Made by a program: the position numbers and the translations under genes. A stretch of 64,000 nt of DNA from Ignavibacteria bacterium (lineage in GTDB: Bacteria; Bacteroidota; Ignavibacteria; Tepidaquicellales; Tepidaquicellaceae): positions 248,001-312,000 of the forward strand of contig JADJAH010000003.1 in NCBI GenBank assembly GCA_016704345.1. The letters are read 5' to 3'. The first letter of the stretch is position 1; each line of letters begins with the position of its first letter. Shown piece by piece: positions 1-9,045 of this stretch. The notes under the pieces are model-generated. The model did not search any database. It was not told where the DNA came from and saw only the letters and a list, made by a program, of their open reading frames with translations.

Positions 1-860
1 ACGATTCAAAAGTGTTTAATGCACGACTCTATGGCACAAAGGAAAAGACAAAAGCAAAAATTGAAGTGTTCCTTCTCAGGCAATTATCAACTGAAGAGAA
101 TATCTGGGATGTTGTTGTTGATCCCGCAAGAAAAGTCAGGATTGGCAACAGGATTTTTTTCACCAAGAATCTCTATTGTGAAGTAATAGACAATACAACT
201 TCAAGGGGCAGAATTGTCCGGTTCAATTACAACGGCGACTTTTCCAAATACATCGAAAAGCTTGGTAAGACACCACTCCCTCCATATATCAAACGAGATG
301 CAACAGAAAAAGATAAGGAAGATTATCAGACCATCTATGCCGAAAATGTCGGTTCAGTTGCAGCACCTACAGCCGGACTTCATTTCACAAAAGAGCTCTT
401 AAAAAAAATTCAGGCAAAAGGTGTGAAGGTAGTATATCTTACTTTGCATATCGGACTCGGGACATTCAGGCTCGTTGAAGTTGAGGATCTTTCCAAACAC
501 AGAATGGACTCTGAATATTATGAGTTGTCAAAGGAAACCGCAGATGTTATTAATATGTCGATCTCGAAGAGAAAAAAAGTAATAGCAGTAGGAACATCGG
601 TTGCTAGGGTATTGGAGTCGAATGTGATAACTACAAAGCATGTTCGCTACGGAAAAGGCTGGACAGACAAGTTCATTCATCCTCCGCAATCCCTTCGTAT
701 TGTTGACAAACTGATCTCAAATTTTCATATGCCGCAAAGCACTCTGCTTATGTTGGTTTGCGCTATGGCAGAAAGAGATCTCATCATGAAAGCATATAAA
801 AAAGCAATCAAAGAAAAGTATCGCTTCTACAGTTATGGCGATGCTATGATGATAGTGTAA
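1..860 (+). CDS. queA: S-adenosylmethionine:tRNA ribosyltransferase-isomerase, 3' part
   Basis: QueA transfers and isomerises the ribosyl part of S-adenosylmethionine onto 7-aminomethyl-7-deazaguanine in tRNA, making epoxyqueuosine in the queuosine pathway. The open frame enters from the left edge (codons from base 3 read DSKVFNARLYG), so roughly the first 60-70 residues of a protein of about 350 are missing. Family motifs seen are AAPTAGLHFT, LTLHIGLGTFRLV, VGTSVARVLES, NFHMPQSTLLML and the C-terminal YRFYSYGDAMMIV. The usual PGYEF stretch reads PPQSL here, a mild divergence. The gene ends just before a bidirectional-looking hairpin. The family assignment is firm. Confidence 0.95.
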   Translation, partial: DSKVFNARLYGTKEKTKAKIEVFLLRQLSTEENIWDVVVDPARKVRIGNRIFFTKNLYCEVIDNTTSRGRIVRFNYNGDFSKYIEKLGKTPLPPYIKRDATEKDKEDYQTIYAENVGSVAAPTAGLHFTKELLKKIQAKGVKVVYLTLHIGLGTFRLVEVEDLSKHRMDSEYYELSKETADVINMSISKRKKVIAVGTSVARVLESNVITTKHVRYGKGWTDKFIHPPQSLRIVDKLISNFHMPQSTLLMLVCAMAERDLIMKAYKKAIKEKYRFYSYGDAMMIV

Positions 861-884
861 ACTTAGTTTGTTTGAACAGAAATT

Positions 885-915
885 AAAAAAGCCCGGCAAT
901 GTCCGGGCTTTTTCT
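885..915. terminator. intrinsic terminator after queA, probably bidirectional
   Basis: The stem AAAAAGCCCGG / CCGGGCTTTTT has a 6-nt loop, T-rich on the plus strand and mirrored by A residues on the other side. It lies between the end of queA (plus) and the end of the SRPBCC gene (minus), so it can stop both transcripts. Confidence 0.8.
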
Positions 916-962
916 TTATCAAACTCATACGATAAACTTTTCCGTAAAAATTTCAGCAATCT

Positions 963-1403
963 CTATGTACCTTGTTTTTCTGCGAACTCCTTGAATTGCA
1001 TAAGATACTTCTCGGACTCTTTTCTGAATGCACCCGGCATCAGAAATCCGATAAGCTTCATGAAACCATTGAACTGAAATTCACTCTCGTTAATATACTT
1101 CGTCTTATTCTCCGAGACCGGCCTGAAGTAATTCTTAACAATATTGAAGACTCCCTTTGCCTCGTAAGTACCGCTAAATTCATCCGGAAGATTTCGGACG
1201 GTGATGGTTTCTATCATCTCAATATCCCGCTTGCCCATTTTATATTTGAGCTTTGACTTAGCACCCGGTTGGCCTGGAGTTCCGCTGATCGGTTCAAAAC
1301 TTATGAGACCCGGCTGCCAATGTTTAAGATTTTCGGGATCATCAAAGAGTTCAACTACTCTTGCAATCGGAAGATTGATTTCTGTTTCAACTGTGTATTT
1401 CAT
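963..1403 (-). CDS. SRPBCC (START/polyketide cyclase-like) family protein
   Basis: This 146-residue protein has the opening pattern of the SRPBCC fold: a first strand, MKYTVETEINLP, then the helix IARVVELFDDPENLKHWQPGL, with W34 at the mouth of the usual hydrophobic cavity. The second half alternates strands and ends in a long amphipathic helix (about residues 112-144). No signal peptide is present, so it is probably cytosolic and binds a hydrophobic ligand; the sequence does not show which. It converges on queA and lies about 37 bp downstream of the GNAT gene on the same strand, so the two may be co-transcribed. Confidence 0.75.
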   Translation of the reverse strand: MKYTVETEINLPIARVVELFDDPENLKHWQPGLISFEPISGTPGQPGAKSKLKYKMGKRDIEMIETITVRNLPDEFSGTYEAKGVFNIVKNYFRPVSENKTKYINESEFQFNGFMKLIGFLMPGAFRKESEKYLMQFKEFAEKQGT

Positions 1404-1439
1404 AAGAATGTATTTTCTTCAAAAATACACAATCCAAAA

Positions 1440-1895
1440 TCAATTTTCTTTCGGTGCGTAGACTCCGGGATCATGAATCTCCATCCAGCTCTCCGGCCTT
1501 GCAACCATTGTCCACCCATATTGCTGATATAGATCGTGTGCTTCCTTTGTCAGAAGTATCCAGCGCCTCAAACCTTTCAGATCAGGATAATTCATTACCT
1601 GTTCAAGCAGCCATCTTGCAAGTCCCTTTCCCCGGTGCTCCTTCAATACAAAAAGATCTCCAAGATATGCGATAGTCGAAAAATCAGAGATGACCCTTGC
1701 AAATCCGATCTGCTTGTCATTGTAAAAGATCCCGAAGTTCAGTGAGTTTTCAACTGCCTTCTCCACTCTCTCGAATGGAATATTCTTGCTCCAGTAAGAT
1801 TCATTGGCAAGAAAATCATGAATCATCTTCAAATCCATTTTTGATCTATCAGTAGTGATGATGTAATCATCTTTCCTGACCTCGATGTTTTCCAT
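1440..1895 (-). CDS. GNAT family N-acetyltransferase
   Basis: A small acetyl-CoA-dependent transferase of about 151 residues. The signature loop is LFVLKEHRGKGLARWLLE (R/QxxGxG/A type), preceded by the strand IAYLGDLFV and followed by a C-terminal segment with AHDLYQQYGW, the usual x-Y-xx-x-GF/W end of the fold. The start at 1895 is chosen over an in-frame ATG at 1916 because GGAG lies about 10 nt upstream of it and the earlier start adds only seven non-conserved residues. The substrate is unknown. Confidence 0.85.
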   Translation of the reverse strand: MENIEVRKDDYIITTDRSKMDLKMIHDFLANESYWSKNIPFERVEKAVENSLNFGIFYNDKQIGFARVISDFSTIAYLGDLFVLKEHRGKGLARWLLEQVMNYPDLKGLRRWILLTKEAHDLYQQYGWTMVARPESWMEIHDPGVYAPKEN

Positions 1896-2001
1896 AACGT
1901 TATTACTCCAAGGCATTATTAATTTAGAAATTATACCTACCGTTAAGCTTGTTGGTCATTCATACTTATCCTATCCGCTTGTTGCAGTCCCTTCCCGAAT
2001 T

Positions 2002-3417
2002 TTATTCAACCGGTTCAGGTTCACCGATCTTTTCAAGAAGAGCGTTAGCCAGGTTCTCTGCCTGCACTCGAAGCTCCGGAACAGCGGTTGATTCCCATAA
2101 CAGTCCTTTCAAATTGCCGCCTAAGGTATAGATTTCCTCGCTTGGTTGATTGTCAATTCCAATTACTCTGAATGAAACATCAGCATCAATTCCAAGCTTC
2201 ATCGGATCGGGCTTTATCAATCCGTTTGCTGCCATAGAGGCAATGAGAGGATTCTTTGATCTTGAAATGTCCGTAAACGGGCCGGTGCAATTTATTACTC
2301 TTGACACTACGATACTCTCATCTGTCAATGTCTTCCTGTTCCTGTAGTCAACTTTGATTCCTTCACTTGTCTTTTTAATGTCTCTCAGCCTCCCCTTTAT
2401 GATACTGAGTTTTCCGTCAAGTTTCAGTCCCAGTATCCTGTCATAAACATGGCCTGGAACTCTGTGCCTGGCAACACCCCACAGATGTCTCAGATATTTC
2501 ATAAATTTCTGTTTGTCTTCTAGCGGAAGGTTCATCCAGATACTCTGTGATTTTCCTCTGATCGAATCTACGACAGGTTCAGCGGAAATTCCCAACTGTC
2601 TCACAAGTCTCACATGCTTCTTGAACAGTTCAAATATTTTTTTCAGATCATACGGTTCCTTCAGTTCATCTACAAGATTCTTATAGACAACTCCTCCGTG
2701 CCTGTGCTGAAGCATAGCGAATCCATTAGGCGAAATTGAAAATATCTTTCCGTGAAATCCGTTGTCAACAAGACCTATAACCGTATCAACCATAGTAAGC
2801 CCGTTTCCGATGATCAGAATATTCGAGTCAGGGTCACTGTTTCTAACGGCTTCATTGCTCCACGGATTCGGAAAGTACTCTTTGCAATTGAAGAATTCCT
2901 TGTTCAGAATCTCAGGCTCGCCGGGTGATTCATTACCTGTTGCAAGTACAATCACATCAGTAACTATTGAATCGGAATTCACAAGACTCACCTCATATCC
3001 ATCACTAATTTTTTGCACACCGGTTGCTGAGTCGTTGATCATATTAACGTCAACAATTCTTTCCTGACTGTCCATCGTTTCTTTCCAGACATCTGCAAGA
3101 TACTCTCCATACAACTTTCTCGGCATGAATGTTATTGCAAGAAGTTCTTTTCCGAGAGCTTTGTAGTTATCTTTCTCCATAACCCAGTTCAGGAAATGAT
3201 CCGGCTGTGAAGCAATACAACTCATTTTTGCAGATGGCACATTCAGAACCAGGTGCGGATTATCGGTTGAGTACGCAGGACCTTTACAATCAGGATATCC
3301 TTTATTTATGATATTCAGAGTGAATGGCTCTTTTGCATTCCGTATAAGATGAACAGCTGTCATCATGCCGCAAAAGCCCATTCCGATGATTGTTATTGAG
3401 GAAGTTTGTTTTTCCAT
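2002..3417 (-). CDS. FAD/NAD(P)-binding protein, YdhS-like
   Basis: The 471-residue protein begins with a dinucleotide-binding motif, SITIIGMGFCGMMTAVHL (residues 7-24), in the place used for FAD binding. A second element, VIVLATGNESPGEPE, and later NILIIGNGLTMVDTV (an NAD(P)-type GxG motif) complete a two-Rossmann flavoprotein. Conserved blocks GPAYSTDNPHLVLNVP and RHRVPGHVYDR resemble the YdhS/COG4529 group of FAD-NAD(P)-binding proteins, whose physiological substrate is not settled. The end of the protein is acidic (EKIGEPEPVE). It stands alone, 106 bp from the GNAT gene. Confidence 0.8.
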   Translation of the reverse strand: MEKQTSSITIIGMGFCGMMTAVHLIRNAKEPFTLNIINKGYPDCKGPAYSTDNPHLVLNVPSAKMSCIASQPDHFLNWVMEKDNYKALGKELLAITFMPRKLYGEYLADVWKETMDSQERIVDVNMINDSATGVQKISDGYEVSLVNSDSIVTDVIVLATGNESPGEPEILNKEFFNCKEYFPNPWSNEAVRNSDPDSNILIIGNGLTMVDTVIGLVDNGFHGKIFSISPNGFAMLQHRHGGVVYKNLVDELKEPYDLKKIFELFKKHVRLVRQLGISAEPVVDSIRGKSQSIWMNLPLEDKQKFMKYLRHLWGVARHRVPGHVYDRILGLKLDGKLSIIKGRLRDIKKTSEGIKVDYRNRKTLTDESIVVSRVINCTGPFTDISRSKNPLIASMAANGLIKPDPMKLGIDADVSFRVIGIDNQPSEEIYTLGGNLKGLLWESTAVPELRVQAENLANALLEKIGEPEPVE

Positions 3418-3468
3418 TAAATGCTGATTGCTTTATTTAACAAATGATTCATTCAAGAGTTTCGTATT

Positions 3469-4101
3469 TCAATTAAAATGTCCCATAAGAATTTTCATTG
3501 ATCCGTCAATGAGAATTAGTGTTGAGATAAATCCTCCGAGGGCTCCACCAAGGTGCGCTTCATGACCGATGTTTCCCAGCTTACTCCTCATTCCGTAAAT
3601 GGAAAATGCAATCCACAGAACTGCAAAGATGTATGCAGGCATTGGAATGAAGAAGACATACAGCATGCTCTTTGGAAAGAAAATTATATAGGAAAACACA
3701 ATTCCTGAGACCGCTCCGGAAGCTCCTACTGCTACATACTGCGGATTATTGTAATGAAATATCACAGTCAATATCGATCCTGCGAAGAGACTGATGAAAT
3801 ATATCAGGAAAAAATACAGACTACCCGGTAGCATCCCAAAACTCTGGATGAAGAATGCCTCAAGAAATGATCCGAATGTGTACAAAGCAAACATGTTAAA
3901 AAGAAGGTGCATGAAATTAGCATGTATGAACGCCGAAGTGATCATCTGATAATATCTCTTCTCATGGACAATCTGATACGGCCATTCGGAAAATTTTTGA
4001 AAGTAAATCGGGTTGCCGTAAAACGCCCACAATGAAATTGCGATGTTGGCGAACAGCAATGTAGTCGTTATGGGAGTTTCAGCTAATGATGCCATTTGCA
4101 A
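3469..4101 (-). CDS. rhomboid family intramembrane serine protease
   Basis: A polytopic membrane protein of 210 residues. The catalytic serine is in the motif GASGAVSG (Ser129), and the partner histidine is in EAHLGG (His183). An upstream HANFMHLLFNM (residues 60-70) matches the HxxxN-type motif that helps form the oxyanion hole. Six hydrophobic segments are visible, which fits the minimal bacterial rhomboid core. It would cleave membrane-anchored substrates within the bilayer; the substrate is unknown. It follows the aminotransferase on the same strand with a 109-bp gap. Confidence 0.92.
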   Translation of the reverse strand: MQMASLAETPITTTLLFANIAISLWAFYGNPIYFQKFSEWPYQIVHEKRYYQMITSAFIHANFMHLLFNMFALYTFGSFLEAFFIQSFGMLPGSLYFFLIYFISLFAGSILTVIFHYNNPQYVAVGASGAVSGIVFSYIIFFPKSMLYVFFIPMPAYIFAVLWIAFSIYGMRSKLGNIGHEAHLGGALGGFISTLILIDGSMKILMGHFN

Positions 4102-4210
4102 GAAATGCGGAAGATTTGTTGGGATTCAAAATTAAATTCTGAATGAAGTTAGCTAAATAGCAATATATGAAAAATGCAATTTCAGATTCGTGAACGAAAA
4201 TGGCTACATA

Positions 4211-5344
4211 TCAACTTACAATACTGTTAACAGCCCTTTCGAGCGTTTCATCCTCCTTAGCAAAACAAAATCTCAGTACTTTGTTATCCGTCTTGTCTTT
4301 ATAAAAAGCAGATACCGGAATCGCTGCCACTTTCTTTTCCTTTGTCAGCCTCATGGCAAAATCAAAATCGCTTTCATCGGAAATTGCAGAATAGTCAAGT
4401 GTCTGGAAATAAGTCCCCTCACATCTTAGTGGTACGAATTCTGTTCCCGAAATCAGAGAAAGGAATCTATCACGCTTCGCTTGGTAGAATGTTTTCAGCT
4501 CTTTGATCCTGCCTGTATTCTTTACATATTCGGCAAGCGCAACCTGAAACGGAGTTGAAGTTGAGAATGTAAGAAACTGATGTATCTTTCTGAACTCTGC
4601 AGTCAAATTCTCCGGTGCAGTGCAATAACCAACCTTCCACCCTGTTATGTGAAACGTTTTTCCAAAAGAAGAAACTACAAACGACCTTTCAAACAACTCA
4701 TCATCAAGCAATATAGAATGATGTTTTTTCCCGTCGAAAATAATATGTTCATAAACCTCATCACTCAAAATATAAACGTCATTATTGCTGACAATATTCT
4801 TCAGCATTCTGATATCTTCCCCGCTTATTACAGAGCCGGATGGATTGTTCGGAGAATTTATTATAATGAGTCGCGTCTTGGGATTGAGGACATCATAGAC
4901 TTTGTTCCAGTCAATTCTGTAATCAGGAAACGTCAATGAAATACGGACAGGAATTCCCTGATTGAGCAAAACAGCCGGTTCATAAGAATCATACGAAGGA
5001 TCGAACATGATGACTTCATCACCGGGATGAACAACAACACTTATCGCAGCAAAGAGAGCTTCGGTGGCTCCCGAGGTGACAGTGATCTCAGTATCGGGAT
5101 CGACGGGCTTTGAATAGATATCTCTGATCATATTCGAGATGCCTTCACGCAGAGATTTAACTCCGGTCATTAGTGCATATTGATTGTGCCCGTCTTTGGC
5201 CGCCTTGTAAACGAGTTCATTCAATTCAGGATCAACGGGAAAGTCGGGAAAACCCTGAGACAGATTGATTGCTCCATGCTCATTCGCCAACGCCGACATC
5301 ACACTGAATATTGTAGTGCCGGTTGATGGAAGCTTTGAAAGCAT
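4211..5344 (-). CDS. PLP-dependent aminotransferase, methionine aminotransferase-like (YbdL type)
   Basis: A class I/II fold-type I aminotransferase of 377 residues. Visible are INLSQGFPDFP near the N-terminus (substrate cleft), NSPNNPSG (Asn167 against the pyridoxal ring), SDEVYEH (Asp195 and Tyr198) and SSFGKTFHITGWKVGY with the Schiff-base lysine at 229. The N-terminal GFPDF and GKTFH patterns are those of the YbdL/methionine aminotransferase subgroup, which uses methionine and aromatic amino acids; exact specificity is inferred. The ATG directly abuts a 7-bp repeat array at 5345-5406, so the leader consists of that repeat. Confidence 0.88.
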   Translation of the reverse strand: MLSKLPSTGTTIFSVMSALANEHGAINLSQGFPDFPVDPELNELVYKAAKDGHNQYALMTGVKSLREGISNMIRDIYSKPVDPDTEITVTSGATEALFAAISVVVHPGDEVIMFDPSYDSYEPAVLLNQGIPVRISLTFPDYRIDWNKVYDVLNPKTRLIIINSPNNPSGSVISGEDIRMLKNIVSNNDVYILSDEVYEHIIFDGKKHHSILLDDELFERSFVVSSFGKTFHITGWKVGYCTAPENLTAEFRKIHQFLTFSTSTPFQVALAEYVKNTGRIKELKTFYQAKRDRFLSLISGTEFVPLRCEGTYFQTLDYSAISDESDFDFAMRLTKEKKVAAIPVSAFYKDKTDNKVLRFCFAKEDETLERAVNSIVS

Positions 5345-5406
5345 AATTAGGAATTACGAATTAAGAATTACGAATTAAGAATTACGAATTAAGAATTACG
5401 AATTAG
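5345..5406. repeat. degenerate 7-bp repeat array, AATTACG/AATTAAG type
   Basis: About nine heptamers alternate AATTACG and AATTAAG. The array touches the start codon of the aminotransferase gene and is inverted relative to the array at 5441-5500; a unique core of about 35 bp separates the two. Confidence 0.9.
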
Positions 5407-5440
5407 AAACGTGTCAAGCTGCCAAAGAACTTAATACATT

Positions 5441-5500
5441 ATTTTCAATTCTCCATTTTCAATTCTTAATTCCTAATTCTCAATTCTTAATTGCTCTTAA
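5441..5500. repeat. degenerate 7-bp repeat array, mixed TTTTCAA/AATTCTT type, with TTGCTCTTA edge
   Basis: The array passes from TTTTCAA/TCTCCA units to AATTCTT and AATTCCT units, so the two heptamer types belong to one family. It ends in TTGCTCTTAA, and the SDR gene's stop codon lies inside it (AAG AGC AAT TAA on the coding strand). Confidence 0.88.
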
Positions 5501-6197
5501 AGGGGTTTGTTGCCCATACGGTTACTTCCGGAACCATTCCTCTGTCATCCATTTCAAGAAGTGATTTGATTGCATGCGCAATCTCGTCGCTAGTTAGTTT
5601 GTTTGCAACTTCATCGCGCTCTTTGCGCTCTGCATTTGCAAAAGCTGTTGTAACTTCGCTTGGATTGACCTGCATGACTCTTATGTTAAATGGACGGAGT
5701 TCTGCCTGCCAGCATTCTGTCATGCTTCGCAATGCAAATTTTGAAGAGGAATAGATAGTGCCCCTCGCAAATCCTTTGAGTGCGGCTGTTGATGCAATGT
5801 TAATTATATTGCCACTCATCTGTTTTTTGAAAATTTCGGCCGCTTTCTTTGCCATCATTGCAGCTCCGAATACGTTAACAGAGTAAACTTTCATGAAAGC
5901 TTCAACAGTAACTTCTTCAAGTGACGGAAACTCACCGATACCGGCGTTGTTCACGAGGCAATCCAGTCCGCCAAGTTTCTCCTCAATAATTTTATAAGTT
6001 GTTTCAATGTCGCCTTCTTTAGCAACGTCGGCATGAATTGCGATTGAAGTTGTTTCCGCAGCTCCTTTGTCAAGTTTAACTTTGTCTCTGCCTGTTATGG
6101 CAACTTTTGCGCCTTCTGCAGATAGCAGCTTTGCCGCAGCCTTGCCAATGCCTGAACTTCCGCCGGTTATCAGGATCCTTGCGTCTTTTATCTTCAT
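5487..6197 (-). CDS. SDR family oxidoreductase
   Basis: A classical short-chain dehydrogenase/reductase of 236 residues. Cofactor motif TGGSSGIG (11-18), NNAG (83-86), catalytic Ser136 and YSSSK with Tyr149 and Lys153 are all present. TGRD after the second strand suggests NADP(H) preference (Arg37), an inference. The typical C-terminal region EVTVWATNPF is followed by KSN-stop, codons supplied by the repeat-array edge. Substrate is unknown. It starts about 118 bp downstream of the M42 peptidase gene end. Confidence 0.9.
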   Translation of the reverse strand: MKIKDARILITGGSSGIGKAAAKLLSAEGAKVAITGRDKVKLDKGAAETTSIAIHADVAKEGDIETTYKIIEEKLGGLDCLVNNAGIGEFPSLEEVTVEAFMKVYSVNVFGAAMMAKKAAEIFKKQMSGNIINIASTAALKGFARGTIYSSSKFALRSMTECWQAELRPFNIRVMQVNPSEVTTAFANAERKERDEVANKLTSDEIAHAIKSLLEMDDRGMVPEVTVWATNPFKSN

Positions 6198-6314
6198 TGT
6201 TTTGATTTGGTTAAGAATTCTTGAATTGTTTTGATTTCAAACTCGCCTTAATCTTCACCGCAAAATCTTTTTGTCAAAAACACTTAGCATTTCTAACTTA
6301 ACTATCTTGCTCCA

Positions 6315-7385
6315 TCACTTCAGATACTTAAAATCAGTACCGCTCTTCAACTGCAAAAGAAATTCATAGAACAGTTTTATTGTATTCTGAATGTCATCCT
6401 TGTGAGCTATCTCAACAGTAGTATGCATATACTTGAGCGGCAGAGAGATCAGCGCCGAAGCAACGCCAAGGTTTGAATATGCAAAAGCTTCTGTATCCGT
6501 GTAAGTCTCTTGTGATGCTGCTTTGAGCTGATAGGGTATCTTATTCTTCTTTGCTGTATCAATCAACATTTGAAGAAGAATTCTGTGAACTGCAGGCGCA
6601 AACGAAACAACTGGACCCTTCCCGCATTTAATATCTCCGTCAGTTGCCTTTGTATAATTGGGATGCTGAGTGTCATGAATTACATCAGTGACAATTGCAA
6701 CATTCGGCCTGATATTTTCCGCGATCATTTTCGCGCCGCTGAGTCCGGTCTCTTCCTGAACTGAATTGACTATATAAACACCGAATTTTGGTTTCTTCTT
6801 ATTTTCATGAAGCATCCTTGCAACCTCGGCAATAATGAATCCGCCGGCTCTGTTGTCCATTCCCCTGCCGGTATAATATTTTCCATTCATAACCATGAAG
6901 GAGTCTTCGTATGTAATTACAGTACCTACATGTATCCCGAGCTTCTCAACTTCCTTCATGGAATCACAGCCGCAGTCGATAGAAAGGTCTGACAATGCGA
7001 GACCCTGGTCGCTCTTCTTATTTCTGATTTGAATTGAGGGCCAGGCGAAAACTCCTTTAACAACACCATTCTTTGTATGAATGTTAACTCGTTTTGCAGG
7101 AGCTATCTGATGATCTGTGTATCCGTTTCTGACAACGTTGAGCATTCCTTCGGAAGTAATATGACTTACATACCAGGAAATTTCATCTGCATGAGCTTCA
7201 ATTGCAACTTTGTATTCTGCTTCGGGATTAATGACACCTACTACAGTTCCATAGGTATCGGAAAAACAAGTGTCAACATACGGTTCAACATAGTCGAGCC
7301 ATAGTTTTTGTCCGGAAATCTCAAATCCTACCGGTGATGCATTGTTTAGATATCTTTCAAGAAATTCAAAACTTTCCTTTCTCAC
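6315..7385 (-). CDS. M42 family metallopeptidase (glutamyl aminopeptidase/TET type)
   Basis: A cytosolic di-metal aminopeptidase of 356 residues. Metal and catalytic positions of the family are present: AHADEI (His65), GRGMDNRAGG (Asp177), QEETGLSGA (Glu211 catalytic, Glu212 metal), VTDVIHD (Asp234) and MHTTVE (His321). Such enzymes form large tetrahedral assemblies that trim peptides from the proteasome or other proteases. The start is a GTG at 7385: GGAGG lies five bases upstream, and the overlapping ATG two bases earlier is out of frame and hits an immediate stop. Confidence 0.92.
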   Translation of the reverse strand: MRKESFEFLERYLNNASPVGFEISGQKLWLDYVEPYVDTCFSDTYGTVVGVINPEAEYKVAIEAHADEISWYVSHITSEGMLNVVRNGYTDHQIAPAKRVNIHTKNGVVKGVFAWPSIQIRNKKSDQGLALSDLSIDCGCDSMKEVEKLGIHVGTVITYEDSFMVMNGKYYTGRGMDNRAGGFIIAEVARMLHENKKKPKFGVYIVNSVQEETGLSGAKMIAENIRPNVAIVTDVIHDTQHPNYTKATDGDIKCGKGPVVSFAPAVHRILLQMLIDTAKKNKIPYQLKAASQETYTDTEAFAYSNLGVASALISLPLKYMHTTVEIAHKDDIQNTIKLFYEFLLQLKSGTDFKYLK

Positions 7386-7496
7386 ATTAACCTCCGTATT
7401 GTTTTATTTTCATTCCAAAGAAAATTTATTCATGATGATAATTGCTATTCCAAATCTCAAAAATCTTTGGTCTTACATTGATTGAAGACTTTACTC

Positions 7497-8195
7497 TTAT
7501 TGTTGACTTCTCACTATAACTTCAATTGCTTCTCCTTCTGCTATAATAGCCATGTCTGCAATTCCACAAAAGATTCCGGTTTCAACCACTCCGTTTATAA
7601 GTTTCAAATCTTTGTCAAGCTTATCAGGCTCGCTGATCGTACCGATGTTAAGATCCATGATAAGATTACCACTGTCGGTTTGGTAAATTGATCCATCTCT
7701 TTTTCTTATGACCGGATTCAGATTCTTATCTTCAAGAATTCGGAAGACTCTCCGATGACCGAAGGGAATCACTTCGACAGGCAAAGGAAATTTTCCCAGA
7801 GTATCTACTAATTTAGACGAGTCTGCAATCCATATGTTTTTTTTCGAATTAAGCGCAACAATCTTCTCGAACAATAACGCTCCGCCTCCTCCTTTAATAC
7901 CGCACAATTTAGGATCTATTTCATCAGCTCCGTCAATTGTAAGATCAATCGAATCTGTTTCACTCAACTCAATCAATTTAATTCCGCATTCTTTAGCAAG
8001 AGCTGAAGTTGAACTTGATGTAGAAACGCATTTGATTTCCAATCCCTCTTTTACAAGTTCTCCGACACGAACAATTACATGGAAAACGGTTGAACCCGAA
8101 CCGAGTCCGACAGTCATTCCCTGTTCAATATATTCCGCTGCTTTGTAAGCGGATGTCTTCTTTCCCAGATCTTTAATGTCAATATCATTTGTCAT
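7497..8195 (-). CDS. rpiA: ribose-5-phosphate isomerase A
   Basis: RpiA interconverts ribose-5-phosphate and ribulose-5-phosphate in the pentose phosphate pathway. Seen are GLGSGSTV (phosphate loop), DGADEID (catalytic Asp pair) and KGGGGALLFEK (catalytic lysine). The open frame extends upstream to 8270, but the start at 8195 is preferred: it gives 232 residues, the normal family length, and places the ATG one base after the stop of the DUF3078 gene (TGAAATG), so the genes are probably translationally coupled. The longer version would overlap the DUF3078 coding region. Confidence 0.94.
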   Translation of the reverse strand: MTNDIDIKDLGKKTSAYKAAEYIEQGMTVGLGSGSTVFHVIVRVGELVKEGLEIKCVSTSSSTSALAKECGIKLIELSETDSIDLTIDGADEIDPKLCGIKGGGGALLFEKIVALNSKKNIWIADSSKLVDTLGKFPLPVEVIPFGHRRVFRILEDKNLNPVIRKRDGSIYQTDSGNLIMDLNIGTISEPDKLDKDLKLINGVVETGIFCGIADMAIIAEGEAIEVIVRSQQ

Positions 8196-8196
8196 T

Positions 8197-9045
8197 TCAA
8201 AATACGGCATAATTGATTCCAAGCTGAATGCCTTCTTTAAATTGTGTTTTTGGAGATTGAACTTTATCAAAGAAGAGAATGAAATTCAGATTCACCGATA
8301 TGAAGTCATTTACTTTTGCTATTATCGAATTGTCCCAGGCAATATCCCATGTATCAAATCTGTCGAATGCTGAGAACAATCTCAGCCTGGAACTGTATGC
8401 CATATTCTCGGCAAAGCCGTAGTTGGCTTCGGTGACAGATTCAAGTCCTGTCTCAAATTTGAATGCTTCTCTTTCATCTGCTGTCTCTATATCATCCGTA
8501 TATTGCCTGAATCTGTTTGTAAATGTTTCCTGAAATGCCAGTCCGATCCTTGTATTTATGATCTTTGTTCCGTAAGCAAATCCAATAGTCTGAGTAACGT
8601 ATCCGGGATCAAAGAAAGCTGCGGTCTGTTCTGCAGGATCCTTTGAATAGTCGTAGCCGTTGAGTATTGGGGTTCTAATGGAATTTGAAACAAATGGATT
8701 CAGCGCCCAGCCAAATCTCCAGGCTATAAGATTTTCAAGAACAAGATTATTATCGTTCGTCTGAAAATTGCCTCCGCCGGTTTTGGTTGATCCGAGATTT
8801 GCTAAAAGACGATTGCTCCAAAAAGTTTTCGTCCCAAGCTTGTAAGCGCCAAAGTCTACAGCCCCGGAGATTGAGATTACATTCTCGCCTCCCTGAACCC
8901 AGTTGCTAAGAGCAACCTGATTAAGTCCAAGCCCAATAACTCCTTTTTGATTCCATCCTGGTTTAAAAGCCGTATCGGATTGTGAGTACAATTGTGAAGT
9001 AAAAATAAACAGAAGAATGACGAGAGCACTCAAAGAAATTTTCAT
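8197..9045 (-). CDS. DUF3078 outer-membrane protein
   Basis: A 282-residue protein with a signal peptide (residues 1-21, cut after LYSQS) and the DUF3078 start, PGWNQKGVIGLGLNQVALSNW, including the conserved NW-x-GG segment (WVQGGENVISI). The remainder is alternating amphipathic strands with aromatic ends, ending in GINYAVF, typical of an outer-membrane beta-barrel finishing with a terminal Phe. Its function is not established. It is the first gene of a pair with rpiA. Confidence 0.88.
   Translation of the reverse strand: MKISLSALVILLFIFTSQLYSQSDTAFKPGWNQKGVIGLGLNQVALSNWVQGGENVISISGAVDFGAYKLGTKTFWSNRLLANLGSTKTGGGNFQTNDNNLVLENLIAWRFGWALNPFVSNSIRTPILNGYDYSKDPAEQTAAFFDPGYVTQTIGFAYGTKIINTRIGLAFQETFTNRFRQYTDDIETADEREAFKFETGLESVTEANYGFAENMAYSSRLRLFSAFDRFDTWDIAWDNSIIAKVNDFISVNLNFILFFDKVQSPKTQFKEGIQLGINYAVF

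Noticed and set aside
5345..5406. CRISPR array
   Set aside because: The units are 7 bp without spacers and no cas gene is present.
8196..8270. A longer RpiA starting at 8270
   Set aside because: It would overlap the end of the DUF3078 gene and add residues absent from the family; the ATG at 8195 follows the upstream stop by one base.
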